Of a stretch of 64,000 nt of DNA, positions 53,700 to 63,574 are shown one piece after another. The DNA is taken from positions 124,001-188,000 of the forward strand of contig NZ_JAHKPJ010000012.1 of assembly GCF_018860345.1 (NCBI RefSeq), written 5' to 3'. Position numbers and translations under genes: made by a program. A model generated the notes under the pieces. It had not been told where the DNA came from. It saw only the letters and a list, made by a program, of their open reading frames with translations, and did no database searches. The DNA comes from Psychrosphaera sp. F3M07. Its GTDB lineage: Bacteria > Pseudomonadota > Gammaproteobacteria > Enterobacterales > Alteromonadaceae. Position 1 is the first letter of the stretch, and every line of letters begins with the position of its first letter.

Positions 53700-55802
53700 T
53701 TATCCAACTGAACTGACTATTTTAATTTGTTTCTCTTCTGGAATTTCTTGATAAGACAAGATAACCATGCCAGGGATGCTGTGTTTAATGAATCTAGATA
53801 ACACGCTTCGTAACATCCCAGACGTTAGTAAAATTGATGGTTCGCCTGATAACTCTTGAGTTCTATGGGCTTCAGATAACGAAGTTTGTAATCGTTCTGC
53901 TAACCCAGGTTCAATGCCCGCACCATCATTTCCAGCTGACTGCATAGACTGTTGCAACATCTGTTCCAACTCAGGTACTAATGTAATTACTGGAATTTCA
54001 GTGGATGAACCGGTCGCATCTTGGACAATGAAACGACGTAACGATATTCTACACGCTGCAGTTAATACATCAGAGTCTTGGCTCTTAGGTGCATACTCTA
54101 CTAAGGTTTGTAATATTGAGCGCATGTCACGAACTGGAACGCCCTCATTTAATAGATTCTGTAATACTTTAGTCACCACAGACAAAGACAGCATCTCTGG
54201 TACTAAGCCATCTACCAATTTAGGGTAATTTTTGCTGATCATCTCTAATAGGTTTTGAGTTTCTTCGTGACCAATTAATTGTGAAGCATTGTTGGTTAAC
54301 AATTGACTAATATGCGTTGCTACAACCGTTGCTGCGTCAACGACTGTGTAACCTAAAGATTGTGCTTTCTCACGATTACTAGAGTCAATCCACACGGCTT
54401 CTAAACCAAATGCAGGATCGATAGTTTCAATACCTTCAACTTTGCCAAATACTTGACCAGGGTTAATCGCCAGATCTCGGTCATGTCTAATTTCAGCTTC
54501 ACCAATGGTGACGCCCATTAACGTAATACGGTAGGTGTTTGGGTCTAAATCTAAGTTGTCTCTGATATGAACAGCTGGGATTAAGAAACCAAACTCTTGG
54601 CTTAATTTACGTCTAACGCCTTTAACTCGAGATAACAGTTCTCCACCTTGGCTTTTATCTACAAGTGGAATCAACCGGTAACCCACTTCAAGACCAATCG
54701 TATCTACATGTGAAACATCATCCCAACTTACATCTTTATTCTCTGTCGCTTCGTTAGGATCAACCGCATCTTCTTCTTCTTGGTCTTTTATTTTCTTAAG
54801 TGCTAAATCCGCCGTCGCTTTAGCTGTCAAATATCCACCACCTAACAGTAAACCGCCAAAAATCAAAAACGTTGTATGCGGCATGCCTGGTACTAAACCC
54901 ATCATGGTTAAAATGCCACCAGCAACATATAGTACTTTTTCAACACCTAACTGAGTATGAAACTGAGTGCCCATTTCTTCATCGGTATTTTGTCTTGTTA
55001 CAACAATGGCCGTACCAATTGATAATAAAAGACCAGGGATTTGAGCAACTAAGCCATCACCAATGGTTAAAATGGTATAAATTTCTACGGCTTCGCCAAA
55101 CAACAAGTCATGTTGGATCATGCCAATAAATAAACCACCAATGATATTTATGAATAAGATAATAATACCGGCGACAGCGTCACCTTTTACAAATTTGGAA
55201 GCACCGTCCATTGAACCGTAAAAATCAGCTTCTTTGCCTATTTCTTCACGACGAGCTTTTGCTTGTTCTGGTGTTAAGAAACCAGCATTCAAATCAGCAT
55301 CTATCGCCATTTGTTTACCAGGCATCGCATCTAAGGTAAAACGAGCCGTAACTTCTGAGATACGTCCCGCGCCTTTAGTAACAACCATAAAATTGATAAT
55401 AACTAAAATTGCAAACACCACTAAACCAACGGCATAGTTGCCACCGATTACCACAGAACCAAATGCTTCGATAACTTGTCCTGCAGCATCACCACCATTG
55501 TGCCCTTCTAATAGAACCACTCGGGTACTGGCAACGTTAAGCGCCAGCCGCAATACAGTTGCTATTAATAGGACAGACGGAAATGCGCCAAAATCGAGAG
55601 GTTTTAAAGTGTAAACCGTAACCAAAAGGATAACGAGCGCTAGGGCTATATTGAATGAAAACAGAATATCGAGCATGATTGCGGGTAAAGGTAAAATAAC
55701 CATCGCCAAGGCCGCCAATATGAAAATTGGTGCACCTAAACCACTGATATACTTCATGTTATCTTTATGAAAAACTTGATTTAATTTTGCTGTGAGTACC
55801 AT
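53700..55802 (-). CDS. flhA: Flagellar export gate protein FlhA
   Basis: 700 residues from ATG 55802. It has eight membrane helices in the first 330 residues with the FHIPEP signature (LRLALNVASTRVVLLEG, VTARFTLDAMPGKQMAIDADLNAGFLTPEQAKARR). The cytoplasmic domain (GLEVGYRLIPLVDKSQGGELLSRVKGVRRKLSQEFGFLIP) docks chaperone-substrate complexes such as FliS-flagellin. A TTG 14 codons upstream would also keep frame but adds a non-family extension. It is followed closely by flhF. Confidence 0.97.
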   Translation of the reverse strand: MVLTAKLNQVFHKDNMKYISGLGAPIFILAALAMVILPLPAIMLDILFSFNIALALVILLVTVYTLKPLDFGAFPSVLLIATVLRLALNVASTRVVLLEGHNGGDAAGQVIEAFGSVVIGGNYAVGLVVFAILVIINFMVVTKGAGRISEVTARFTLDAMPGKQMAIDADLNAGFLTPEQAKARREEIGKEADFYGSMDGASKFVKGDAVAGIIILFINIIGGLFIGMIQHDLLFGEAVEIYTILTIGDGLVAQIPGLLLSIGTAIVVTRQNTDEEMGTQFHTQLGVEKVLYVAGGILTMMGLVPGMPHTTFLIFGGLLLGGGYLTAKATADLALKKIKDQEEEDAVDPNEATENKDVSWDDVSHVDTIGLEVGYRLIPLVDKSQGGELLSRVKGVRRKLSQEFGFLIPAVHIRDNLDLDPNTYRITLMGVTIGEAEIRHDRDLAINPGQVFGKVEGIETIDPAFGLEAVWIDSSNREKAQSLGYTVVDAATVVATHISQLLTNNASQLIGHEETQNLLEMISKNYPKLVDGLVPEMLSLSVVTKVLQNLLNEGVPVRDMRSILQTLVEYAPKSQDSDVLTAACRISLRRFIVQDATGSSTEIPVITLVPELEQMLQQSMQSAGNDGAGIEPGLAERLQTSLSEAHRTQELSGEPSILLTSGMLRSVLSRFIKHSIPGMVILSYQEIPEEKQIKIVSSVG

Positions 55803-55885
55803 TTCAACTACCGTATAACTACCTTCTAATAGGCTATGGAGCAAAGATCAGGCCATATTATTGGTCAAGGTATTGACTGGTGAAA

Positions 55886-57016
55886 TTAGTGTCTAAGTTC
55901 TGTAGGTATTGGTAAATTACGAGACAAGTCTTTTGGTTTACTGCCTTTACCTTTGTTGTATAAGTCGAGTTGATAAACGTAGGCTAACACTTGCGCCACT
56001 GCTACAAACAGTTGTTCTGGGATCTCTTGATTTAAGTCGGTAGTGTAGTAAATCGAACGAGTTAATAGAGGTGTAATAACTATTGGCACCTCTTTTTCTT
56101 TGGCTATTTTTCTTATTTGCATTGCCATTAAATCCGCCCCCTTTGCAACCACATAAGGCGCCATAGACTTATTCACATCGTATTTGATAGCAACAGAATA
56201 ATGAGTCGGGTTGGTTACAACCACGTCAGCATTGGGTACTTCTTTCATCATACGACGTTGTGAAATTTCACGCTGTGTTTGTCTTATTCTGCCTTTTATT
56301 TCTGGGTTACCTTCGGTACTTTTATATTCATCTTTAACTTCTTGTTTACTCATTTTTAACTGTTTGTTGTGATTCCAAATTTGAAATGGCACATCAACCA
56401 TAGCAATGACTAAAGTAGAGCAACATAATCCCATGAAAATCCAAGCTAATAGTAATGTAGCTTCATGTGTGTTGCCCGGTAAGTCTTGAATACTTAAGTA
56501 CAGAATATCGTGGATATAAATCTTGATTAACATAATGCCAACAAAAGCTACCACCGCCACTTTTAAGATGGATTTAATTAATTCGACTAATGCTTGTGAA
56601 CCAAACATCCTTTTAAAGCCCTTGGCTGGTGACATTTTATTTAATTTTGGCGCCATGGCTTGCCAACTAAAGTTAATCCCCCCCAATAAACTATTGGCCA
56701 CAAATGCAGCCAATAATATGAACGCAAAAATTGCAAACATTGGCATAGAAATTTCGGAGATTATTTCGCCCATGGCTTTGAACGTTTTTGTTGAGTCATA
56801 CATATCATCTCGGTCTAGTGTGAACTGAGACTTCATAACATTCATTAGTGCGATAGCTAAACCCTCACCAAACATAAGCAGAGAGGCTGCCGCAGCGACT
56901 AAGACTCCGGTTGTTCCTAGTTCTTTAGAACGGGCGATTTGACCTTTTTTTCGGGCGTCTTCTTGACGCTTGGCGGTGGGGTCTTCGGTTTTTTCTGCGT
57001 CGCTATCATCTGCCAT
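55886..57016 (-). CDS. flhB: Flagellar export specificity switch FlhB
   Basis: 376 residues. Four membrane helices lead into a cytoplasmic domain with the self-cleaving NPTH at 269-272 (VVVTNPTHYSVAIKYD). The N-terminus SDAEKTEDPTAKRQEDARKKGQIARSKEL is typical. It interacts with FliK to change export from rod/hook to filament substrates. It lies 11 bp after fliR. Confidence 0.98.
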   Translation of the reverse strand: MADDSDAEKTEDPTAKRQEDARKKGQIARSKELGTTGVLVAAAASLLMFGEGLAIALMNVMKSQFTLDRDDMYDSTKTFKAMGEIISEISMPMFAIFAFILLAAFVANSLLGGINFSWQAMAPKLNKMSPAKGFKRMFGSQALVELIKSILKVAVVAFVGIMLIKIYIHDILYLSIQDLPGNTHEATLLLAWIFMGLCCSTLVIAMVDVPFQIWNHNKQLKMSKQEVKDEYKSTEGNPEIKGRIRQTQREISQRRMMKEVPNADVVVTNPTHYSVAIKYDVNKSMAPYVVAKGADLMAMQIRKIAKEKEVPIVITPLLTRSIYYTTDLNQEIPEQLFVAVAQVLAYVYQLDLYNKGKGSKPKDLSRNLPIPTELRH

Positions 57017-57027
57017 TTATTGCTCCG

Positions 57028-57801
57028 TTAACAACCGATTATTTTACACATCATTTCGAGTGACATTTGCCAGTTATTCTCAAAATGAAAGACAAAACTT
57101 TCCAACGTGATCCACATAACAATTAATCCAGACATCATAGTAAATGGAAAACCAATAGAAAATATATTTAACTGTGGAGCCGCACGCGTCATGATGCCAA
57201 AACTCAGGTTAATCACCAACATAGCAACAAGAGGCGCGATAGACAAAATTAACGCAGCAGCAAACATCCAGCCACCAAATACCGCTAAATCATAAAAGCT
57301 TCCGGTAGCTAGCCACTCTTCGCCAATTGGTAAAATTTGAAAACTGTGCACTATTAATTGAATCATGGCGATATGACCATCAATAGTCCAAAACAACAAG
57401 GTTGATAATATTAAGAAAAATTGACCAACCGCAGGTACACTCATGCCATTAGCAGGGTCAACCATAGAGGCAAAACCCAAACCCGATTGCATGGCTATGG
57501 CTTGACCAGCGATGACAAATATTTGCAAAAACATAACGGAAATGAATCCAACGGCACTGCCAATAATAATCTGCTGGGCAACACGGATAACCATTTCAAA
57601 TGAAAATAAATTACTAAACGGGGATGGCGGTAACATTGGCATCACCATAATAGTAATGGCAACGGCATACGCGGTTTTAATCGGTCCTGGTATGGTTTTA
57701 ACACCAACACCAACCATAACCATCATCATGGCTGAAATACGTGTCATAGGCAGAAGTAGATCGGCTTGAAATTGCATCAATTGTTGCAGCAAGACATCCA
57801 T
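57028..57801 (-). CDS. fliR: Flagellar export apparatus protein FliR
   Basis: 257 residues, with multiple membrane helices and the family core MQSGLGFASMVDPANGMSVPAVGQFFLILSTLLFW. It is part of the FliPQR export pore in the basal-body membrane. Placed between fliQ (15 bp) and flhB (11 bp). Confidence 0.97.
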   Translation of the reverse strand: MDVLLQQLMQFQADLLLPMTRISAMMMVMVGVGVKTIPGPIKTAYAVAITIMVMPMLPPSPFSNLFSFEMVIRVAQQIIIGSAVGFISVMFLQIFVIAGQAIAMQSGLGFASMVDPANGMSVPAVGQFFLILSTLLFWTIDGHIAMIQLIVHSFQILPIGEEWLATGSFYDLAVFGGWMFAAALILSIAPLVAMLVINLSFGIMTRAAPQLNIFSIGFPFTMMSGLIVMWITLESFVFHFENNWQMSLEMMCKIIGC

Positions 57802-57816
57802 CAGCAGTGGCCTTTA

Positions 57817-58086
57817 TTAACCAATCACGGAAGGGATTCGTTGGATCAACTCGATAGTAAAATCCATTATTACCCCGGTGATCCAGTGTCCTGCAAATAT
57901 TACTGCCAATAATGTCACAATAAGGCGCGGTAGAAAACTTAACGTTTGTTCATTGATAGACGTAGCTGCTTGGAATACCGCAACAACTAAACCAACAATC
58001 AGACTGGGCACAACAATAGCCGCAACCAGAATAATGATCAGCCATAATGCATCACGCAAGATATCAACGAAGATCTCTGGACTCAT
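57817..58086 (-). CDS. fliQ: Flagellar export apparatus protein FliQ
   Basis: 89 residues with two membrane helices. SPEIFVDILRDALWLIIILVAAIVVPSLIVGLVVAVFQAATSINEQTLSFLPRL is the FliQ signature. It packs around FliP in the export pore. It is 3 bp after fliP. Confidence 0.97.
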   Translation of the reverse strand: MSPEIFVDILRDALWLIIILVAAIVVPSLIVGLVVAVFQAATSINEQTLSFLPRLIVTLLAVIFAGHWITGVIMDFTIELIQRIPSVIG

Positions 58087-58089
58087 AGT

Positions 58090-58842
58090 TTAAGTCCCTA
58101 ACCCAAAACTTTTAGCTAAAGTACTCATAACCAAAGACCAACCGTCAACTAAAACAAACATCATCAGTTTGAATGGTAATGACACTATCATTGGTGACAA
58201 CATCATCATGCCCATCGCCATCAGAACCGAAGCCACAACTAAATCTATGATCAAAAAAGGAATAAAAAACATAAAACCAATTTGGAATGCTGTTTTTAAT
58301 TCAGAAGTAACAAAAGAAGGTATGATCACTGACATAGGTAAGTCTTCTGGCGCATTGAGCTCCGTATAACCCGCTATCTCGGCAAAGGTTTGTAAATCGC
58401 TGATACGAGTTTGCGCTAACATAAACTCACGCATTGGAATTTTACCAATATCGTAAGCTTGAATTGAGGTTATTTCTTCATTTAAATAAGGCTCTACTGC
58501 AGTTTGATGGATCTCATCAAATACCGGTGCCATGATAAAAAAAGTTAAAAACAATGAAATACCAATTAAAATTTGGCTATTAGGAGTTTGTTGTAACCCT
58601 AACGCTTGTCGTAATATCGCTAACACAACAATAATTCGGGTAAAAGACGTCATTAACATGACAATCGCTGGTATAAAGCTCAAGGCGGTCATCATAGCTA
58701 ACACTTGCAGTGTAATGCTGTATTCCTTTGAGCCGTCTGGATTGTCCGTTACTGTTAATGCTGAAATAGTGCCACTTTCCGCCATAACATCTGGCGTAAA
58801 AATAGATAAAAGCAACATTATGCCAATAAGGATAAATTTCAC
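58090..58842 (-). CDS. fliP: Flagellar export apparatus protein FliP
   Basis: 250 residues. A cleavable signal peptide ([22 protein letters not shown]) precedes the core [43 protein letters not shown] and [17 protein letters not shown]. It is the main export-pore subunit. It overlaps the fliO stop by 1 bp. Confidence 0.98.
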   Translation of the reverse strand: MKFILIGIMLLLSIFTPDVMAESGTISALTVTDNPDGSKEYSITLQVLAMMTALSFIPAIVMLMTSFTRIIVVLAILRQALGLQQTPNSQILIGISLFLTFFIMAPVFDEIHQTAVEPYLNEEITSIQAYDIGKIPMREFMLAQTRISDLQTFAEIAGYTELNAPEDLPMSVIIPSFVTSELKTAFQIGFMFFIPFLIIDLVVASVLMAMGMMMLSPMIVSLPFKLMMFVLVDGWSLVMSTLAKSFGLGT

Positions 58843-59351
58843 TATTTTGGGTCCTTCACTTTAGAGCTAAGTGGATTATTAAGCTTTTGTTCCGGTGCTT
58901 GATAACCAAACATTTTGTTTATCTTGTTAATCAAATGGTTATCTGTCAACTGTTGAGTCGGTTTTTCTATATTTTCAGCTAACTTAAACAAGTGGTTAAC
59001 ACTTTGATTGGTGACACCAATCGCATGTTGTTCACCTTGAATTTCGATTACGACTATCCGCTCTCGCCCGCCCAAGGACATGCTGTTGATCAATTTGAAA
59101 TGTTCTGACGAGGCAGGTGTTAAATTAAACTTTTTGGCTAGCCATGAAATAACAAAAATAACAAAAAGTACAAACAACAGTGCCATTATCATCGACAGCA
59201 CGCTGCCGGTTTCAGGTCTTAATCCTGCGCCAGTATCAATCACTTTTGTGGGGTTTTCTGAAAAGCAAAAAGCATCATTAGCGATTAAGCTTAATGATGC
59301 TAACAATAAATAACGTTTAAAGTTACTAGCGTAATTTTTTAATACGTTCAA
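58842..59351 (-). CDS. fliO: Flagellar export apparatus assembly protein FliO
   Basis: 169 residues. An N-terminal signal-like segment ([20 protein letters not shown]), one membrane helix ([27 protein letters not shown]) and a cytoplasmic part with [27 protein letters not shown] match FliO. It assists FliP ring assembly. Its first 26 bp overlap the end of fliN. Confidence 0.92.
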   Translation of the reverse strand: MNVLKNYASNFKRYLLLASLSLIANDAFCFSENPTKVIDTGAGLRPETGSVLSMIMALLFVLFVIFVISWLAKKFNLTPASSEHFKLINSMSLGGRERIVVIEIQGEQHAIGVTNQSVNHLFKLAENIEKPTQQLTDNHLINKINKMFGYQAPEQKLNNPLSSKVKDPK

Positions 59352-59733
59352 TTTGACTTATTACATCCGTTAGTCGAATACCAAATTTGTCATTAACCAC
59401 AACCACTTCACCGTGCGCAATCAATGTGCCATTAACCAATACATCAAGAGGTTCACCTGCAACTCGATCTAACTCTACTACAGAACCTTGATTTAGTTGA
59501 AGTAAATTACGAATACTAATTTTACTACGACCCACTTCCATCGAAATATTAACAGGGATATCTAAAATCGTTTCTAGTTTTCTAGACTCATCTTCATTTA
59601 GTCCACCGCTTGTATCTTTTAATTCATCAAACTCAGCCGGAACCGCACCGTCATCGGTATCTTCAACACCTTCAGCTTCTGCTAATGCTGCGGCCCATTC
59701 GTCCATAGTATCTTGTTCATCACTCATGGCCAT
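59326..59733 (-). CDS. fliN: Flagellar C-ring protein FliN
   Basis: 135 residues. The acidic N-terminal half is followed by the SpoA domain (ILDIPVNISMEVGRSKISIRNLLQLNQGSVVELDRVAGEPLDVLVNGTLIAHGEVVVVNDKFGIRLTDV). It is the lower part of the switch complex; it binds CheY-P and the FliH export shuttle. It lies 7 bp after fliM. Confidence 0.98.
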   Translation of the reverse strand: MAMSDEQDTMDEWAAALAEAEGVEDTDDGAVPAEFDELKDTSGGLNEDESRKLETILDIPVNISMEVGRSKISIRNLLQLNQGSVVELDRVAGEPLDVLVNGTLIAHGEVVVVNDKFGIRLTDVISQIERIKKLR

Positions 59734-59740
59734 TTACCCC

Positions 59741-60811
59741 TTATAATACTAAATCGTCTTCTAACGCGAGAAGTTCTGAGTCATCATCCAGTCTTCGACC
59801 ACCTTTAGTCAGTACATTCATTTCTGACTTGGCTGATTCTGGACGTTTAATTTTTTCTGATATCTGTATTGCTACATTATCTCGACAACGGCCTAATTTA
59901 GCTCGATATGTCGGTAAATCTTCTACATAAACTGTAATATGTTCTGGCATTTCGATTGGAATGATATCGCCGTCTTTTAGCTCTAAAATTTGACTTAACG
60001 GTATCTCCATTTCTAATAACTGGGTACTTAAATCAACATAAACATCCATAATTTCATCACGCAGTGCTTTACTCCAGCGATAATCGGTGTCTTCTTTATC
60101 GCTTTGTACACCCGCATCCAGCAACTCACGAATCGGTTCTAACATTGAATATGGCAAGGCAACGTGGAAATCACCGCCACCACCATCTAGCTCAATATGG
60201 AATGAACTAATAACGATAACTTCTGTAGGCGATACGATGTTAGCCATTGCTGGATTTACTTCTGAATCTAAATATTCAAAAGATACGTCCATCACTGGCG
60301 ACCATGCCTCTTTGTAATCTTCAAATATTAGTTTTAATAACATTTGAATGATACGTCTTTCCGTTGGTGTAAATTCGCGTCCTTCAATTTTTGCGTGATA
60401 ACGTCCGTCACCACCAAAAAAGTTATCCACTAAGATAAACACTAACCTAGCTTCCATCGTAATCAAGCCTGTCCCTTTTAACGGACGGAATCGAACCATG
60501 TTTAAACTAGTTGGAACAAATAAGGTGTGAATATATTCACCAAATTTGATCATTTGTACGCCGTTAATTGAAACCTCGGCTGTACGACGCATCATATTAA
60601 ATAAACTGATCCTCATATGACGAGCAAAACGCTCGTTTACAAGTTCAAGTGTAGGCATGCGTCCACGAACGATACGATCTTGTGAAGAGAAATCGTAATC
60701 TAATGTGCCGGTTTTACCGCCACCGTCAGATTCATCAATTTCTTCCTCTTCTACATCATCTACACCATGAAGTAGCGCATCAATTTCGTCTTGAGACAGA
60801 AGATCAGTCAT
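59741..60811 (-). CDS. fliM: Flagellar motor switch protein FliM
   Basis: 356 residues. The N-terminal CheY-P-binding peptide LLSQDEIDALLHG is followed by the middle domain (RIVRGRMPTLELVNERFARHMR, GTGLITMEARLVFILVDNFFGG) and a C-terminal SpoA domain (VDLSTQLLEMEIPLSQILELKDGDIIPIEMPEHITVYVEDLP). The C-ring core. It lies between fliL (21 bp) and fliN. Confidence 0.98.
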   Translation of the reverse strand: MTDLLSQDEIDALLHGVDDVEEEEIDESDGGGKTGTLDYDFSSQDRIVRGRMPTLELVNERFARHMRISLFNMMRRTAEVSINGVQMIKFGEYIHTLFVPTSLNMVRFRPLKGTGLITMEARLVFILVDNFFGGDGRYHAKIEGREFTPTERRIIQMLLKLIFEDYKEAWSPVMDVSFEYLDSEVNPAMANIVSPTEVIVISSFHIELDGGGGDFHVALPYSMLEPIRELLDAGVQSDKEDTDYRWSKALRDEIMDVYVDLSTQLLEMEIPLSQILELKDGDIIPIEMPEHITVYVEDLPTYRAKLGRCRDNVAIQISEKIKRPESAKSEMNVLTKGGRRLDDDSELLALEDDLVL

Positions 60812-60832
60812 ATTACTCTCTTAGTTATATTG

Positions 60833-61360
60833 TTACTGCATTACAAAACCAGTAAACAATACTTCCTCTACAATTTTCGAGCCAGCTACGTCAAATACCG
60901 CTTTTTGCACATCTTTAACAGCTTTAGCTTTTATCGCATCTTTACCTGCTGTTGTGGCTAAATCGTCAGCATTTGCTGTACTAAATGCTTTTAACAACGT
61001 CCCTTCAATTAACGGGATATGGCGCTTTGCCAGTTCATGATTATTATCACCACGTACCATTAACTGTACTTTAATTTGTACTAGTCGATCACGTGTAGTG
61101 CCAGGAACATTAAACGTAAATGGTCTAGGCATAGTGACGTACATCGCATTGCCAAGTGCAGCACCTTCAACTACTGGTGCACTTTCAGCTGCTGCAGCTG
61201 GGGCTTGTTCTGGGCTTTCATCACCACCTGAAAACATGAAAAATCCAACAACGGCTAATAATATGACCACTACTGCGGCAATAATGATAACCATCATCTT
61301 TTTCTTACCACTGTTTGCTTCTTCTTCCAGTGTCAAATTATTTTCATTTTCTTCAGCCAT
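60833..61360 (-). CDS. fliL: Flagellar basal-body protein FliL
   Basis: 175 residues. A single membrane helix (KMMVIIIAAVVVILLAVVGFFMF), an Ala/Pro-rich linker and a periplasmic domain (YVTMPRPFTFNVPGTTRDRLVQIKVQLMVRGDNNHELAKRHIPLIEGTLL) fit FliL, which rings the stator. It starts with GGAGAG upstream. A 140-bp gap separates it from fliK, with no promoter that I can support. Confidence 0.96.
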   Translation of the reverse strand: MAEENENNLTLEEEANSGKKKMMVIIIAAVVVILLAVVGFFMFSGGDESPEQAPAAAAESAPVVEGAALGNAMYVTMPRPFTFNVPGTTRDRLVQIKVQLMVRGDNNHELAKRHIPLIEGTLLKAFSTANADDLATTAGKDAIKAKAVKDVQKAVFDVAGSKIVEEVLFTGFVMQ

Positions 61361-61500
61361 CTAACTCTCCATATTACCTAATTTACATATCATCCAATGG
61401 TATTTGCCATTACAACAATAAGCAATAATTAAGCCTAATAAACTGTCATTTCTAGGTTATATTTATTAAATCGCACAACTATTCGACAATGCTTGTCACC

Positions 61501-63459
61501 TTAAGCGTAATAATCAACATTCCAAGGTGACTTTATTGCCCGATTTAATTGTTCTTGGGCATGTAAGTTTGCATCATCCTGAGCATCATCATTAGACATG
61601 CCGTTTCCAGAGTTTGCGCCATTATTGTCATCCCCTGTAGTTGACTCACCTTGAGCACTGCCATGCTGAACGTCACTTTCAGCCAAATTCATGCCTTGCT
61701 GCTCAAGCAATTCTCGAAGCCTTGGTAAACTAGCATCTAGTGCGTCTTTGGCTTGTTGATTAGATACGACAAAGCTGACAGCCGCCTGATCATTATTCAT
61801 CGTTAATTTTATTTGCATCGCACCTAACTCAGGTGGATCTAAACGGATATCAATGGACTTCATATTCTTAGACATCATTAAACCAACTTGTTGCTGCATA
61901 TGATTCGCTAATTCTTGTTTATTAAATAAAATATTTTCACGTAACAAGGTTTCGTTCTTAGCTTGAGAAAGTTGTTCTAACTTTGGTAATTGAAGCGTTT
62001 TATCTAACTGAACGCCATTAACATCTACCAATTCAGGTTTAGTAAAAGAATCGGTTCCTTTGCTGCCACTGTCTATTTGATTAGCAAATAAACTGGCCGT
62101 ACGGATATCTAATATGGATTTTAATTCAGCATCTGTGCTCATTTCATTTTTATTAGAAACCTTGACTTCGGTATTCATCAATTCGTCTAATTCATCACTG
62201 AATTGCGCCGAAAATTTACCATTTTCAATTTCAGTTGCATTTTGTTGTTTATTTATTTGCATCAACGCAGGATTTACAAAACTTAGTACATTGCTCTGTT
62301 TGGTTGTTTGTTCAACTAAACTGGGTTGTTTAGTATTATCTGCATTTTGTGCTTGTTGAATTTGTTGCTGCAATGCCGAATTAGCAATGACCTGTGCATT
62401 ATCTTGATTTAGCTTTTTTTCACTTTGAGCTTCTGCGTTTAATGACGAATCTTTCCCATCAAGATTTGAATCAGTATTTTGAGATACATTTTTTTGTGTT
62501 TGAGCTAACAAATCTGAAATGATTTGGTCTTGATCAGCGCTTTTAGTTTCACCGTCATCGGTTACATTTTCAGCATCATTATTCTCGCCTTCTTGTGCAA
62601 CCTTATCCGCAAGTAAACTGGTTAATTGAGAGAACTGAATCTCACTGTCATCTTGCTGCTGTGATGTTAAACTCGCAAAATCTGAAAATAGTTTTTTAAC
62701 CGCTGATTGTTCAGACTCTAATAACATATCGATTAATTCATCGCTCGGTAACTCTCGGGTTTGACCGTCTGATGCCGCGACTGATTTACTGTATTTATCG
62801 TTATCTGTCGTTTGTGAACTTGAAGACTGATCAGATTTCTTCTCATTATCAGCCACAATTTTCATGAAGGTATCTAACCAAGATGCACTATCGACTTCGT
62901 TACTCACGTCCATGTCAGATTTTGTATTATCGTCTGTTGTTGCATTCTTCGATTGAGGATCAATATTGGACTCATCAACCTTATTAGTGTGAACCGCACC
63001 TTGTGCTGCAACATTAGCGTCGGCTGCTATTTCAGTTTCACTTTTGTCTGTTGGCTTTGAATCATCCACATCGTTAGTGGCATCTTTTGTCACTTCAACT
63101 TTGTCAGCTCCTTGATTTCGATCTTGCGAATGTTGCGTCTCAGAGCGCGGGTTCATCCGTTTGTTAGATTGATTATTAGCCTCTTCAGTTTTTGCGTTAT
63201 TTGATTGTTTTGCTCGTTGTGCATTACGCTCGTTTTCAACTCTAGCTTGCGTTTGCTCTTGTTGCTGCCGTTGCTGTTGGCGTACATGATCATTTTTTGC
63301 CGCTTCTTGTCGTTGTTCTGTATTCAACTGATGTTGACGACTTTCATACATGGCGTCTTCGAATTTACGATCAGAGCTATTTTGATTGGATTGATTTGCT
63401 ACAGCTTCACGCTTTTGTTCACTAACAGTATGATTTGATAGTATTTTATTTGGTAGCAT
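61501..63459 (-). CDS. fliK: Flagellar hook-length control protein FliK
   Basis: 652 residues. The first 500 are low-complexity, rich in Gln, Asn, Asp and Ser, acting as the ruler. The conserved C-terminal domain (ENILFNKQELANHMQQQVGLMMSKNMKSIDIRLDPPELGAMQIKLTMNNDQAAVSFVVSNQQAKDALDASLPRLRELLEQQGMNL) talks to FlhB. It is longer than enteric FliK (about 375-405), as is common in marine gammaproteobacteria. ATG preceded by GGAG. The 115-bp gap to fliJ holds no visible gene. Confidence 0.95.
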   Translation of the reverse strand: MLPNKILSNHTVSEQKREAVANQSNQNSSDRKFEDAMYESRQHQLNTEQRQEAAKNDHVRQQQRQQQEQTQARVENERNAQRAKQSNNAKTEEANNQSNKRMNPRSETQHSQDRNQGADKVEVTKDATNDVDDSKPTDKSETEIAADANVAAQGAVHTNKVDESNIDPQSKNATTDDNTKSDMDVSNEVDSASWLDTFMKIVADNEKKSDQSSSSQTTDNDKYSKSVAASDGQTRELPSDELIDMLLESEQSAVKKLFSDFASLTSQQQDDSEIQFSQLTSLLADKVAQEGENNDAENVTDDGETKSADQDQIISDLLAQTQKNVSQNTDSNLDGKDSSLNAEAQSEKKLNQDNAQVIANSALQQQIQQAQNADNTKQPSLVEQTTKQSNVLSFVNPALMQINKQQNATEIENGKFSAQFSDELDELMNTEVKVSNKNEMSTDAELKSILDIRTASLFANQIDSGSKGTDSFTKPELVDVNGVQLDKTLQLPKLEQLSQAKNETLLRENILFNKQELANHMQQQVGLMMSKNMKSIDIRLDPPELGAMQIKLTMNNDQAAVSFVVSNQQAKDALDASLPRLRELLEQQGMNLAESDVQHGSAQGESTTGDDNNGANSGNGMSNDDAQDDANLHAQEQLNRAIKSPWNVDYYA

Positions 63460-63574
63460 TGTATCTCCTTCGTCGAATGACGAACCTAGTATTTGAACGT
63501 TTCGAATAACGATTTAATGGTTAGTATTAACCAATGACATGGCATAGTTATTCAAATTTTGTTCCAACATTAGA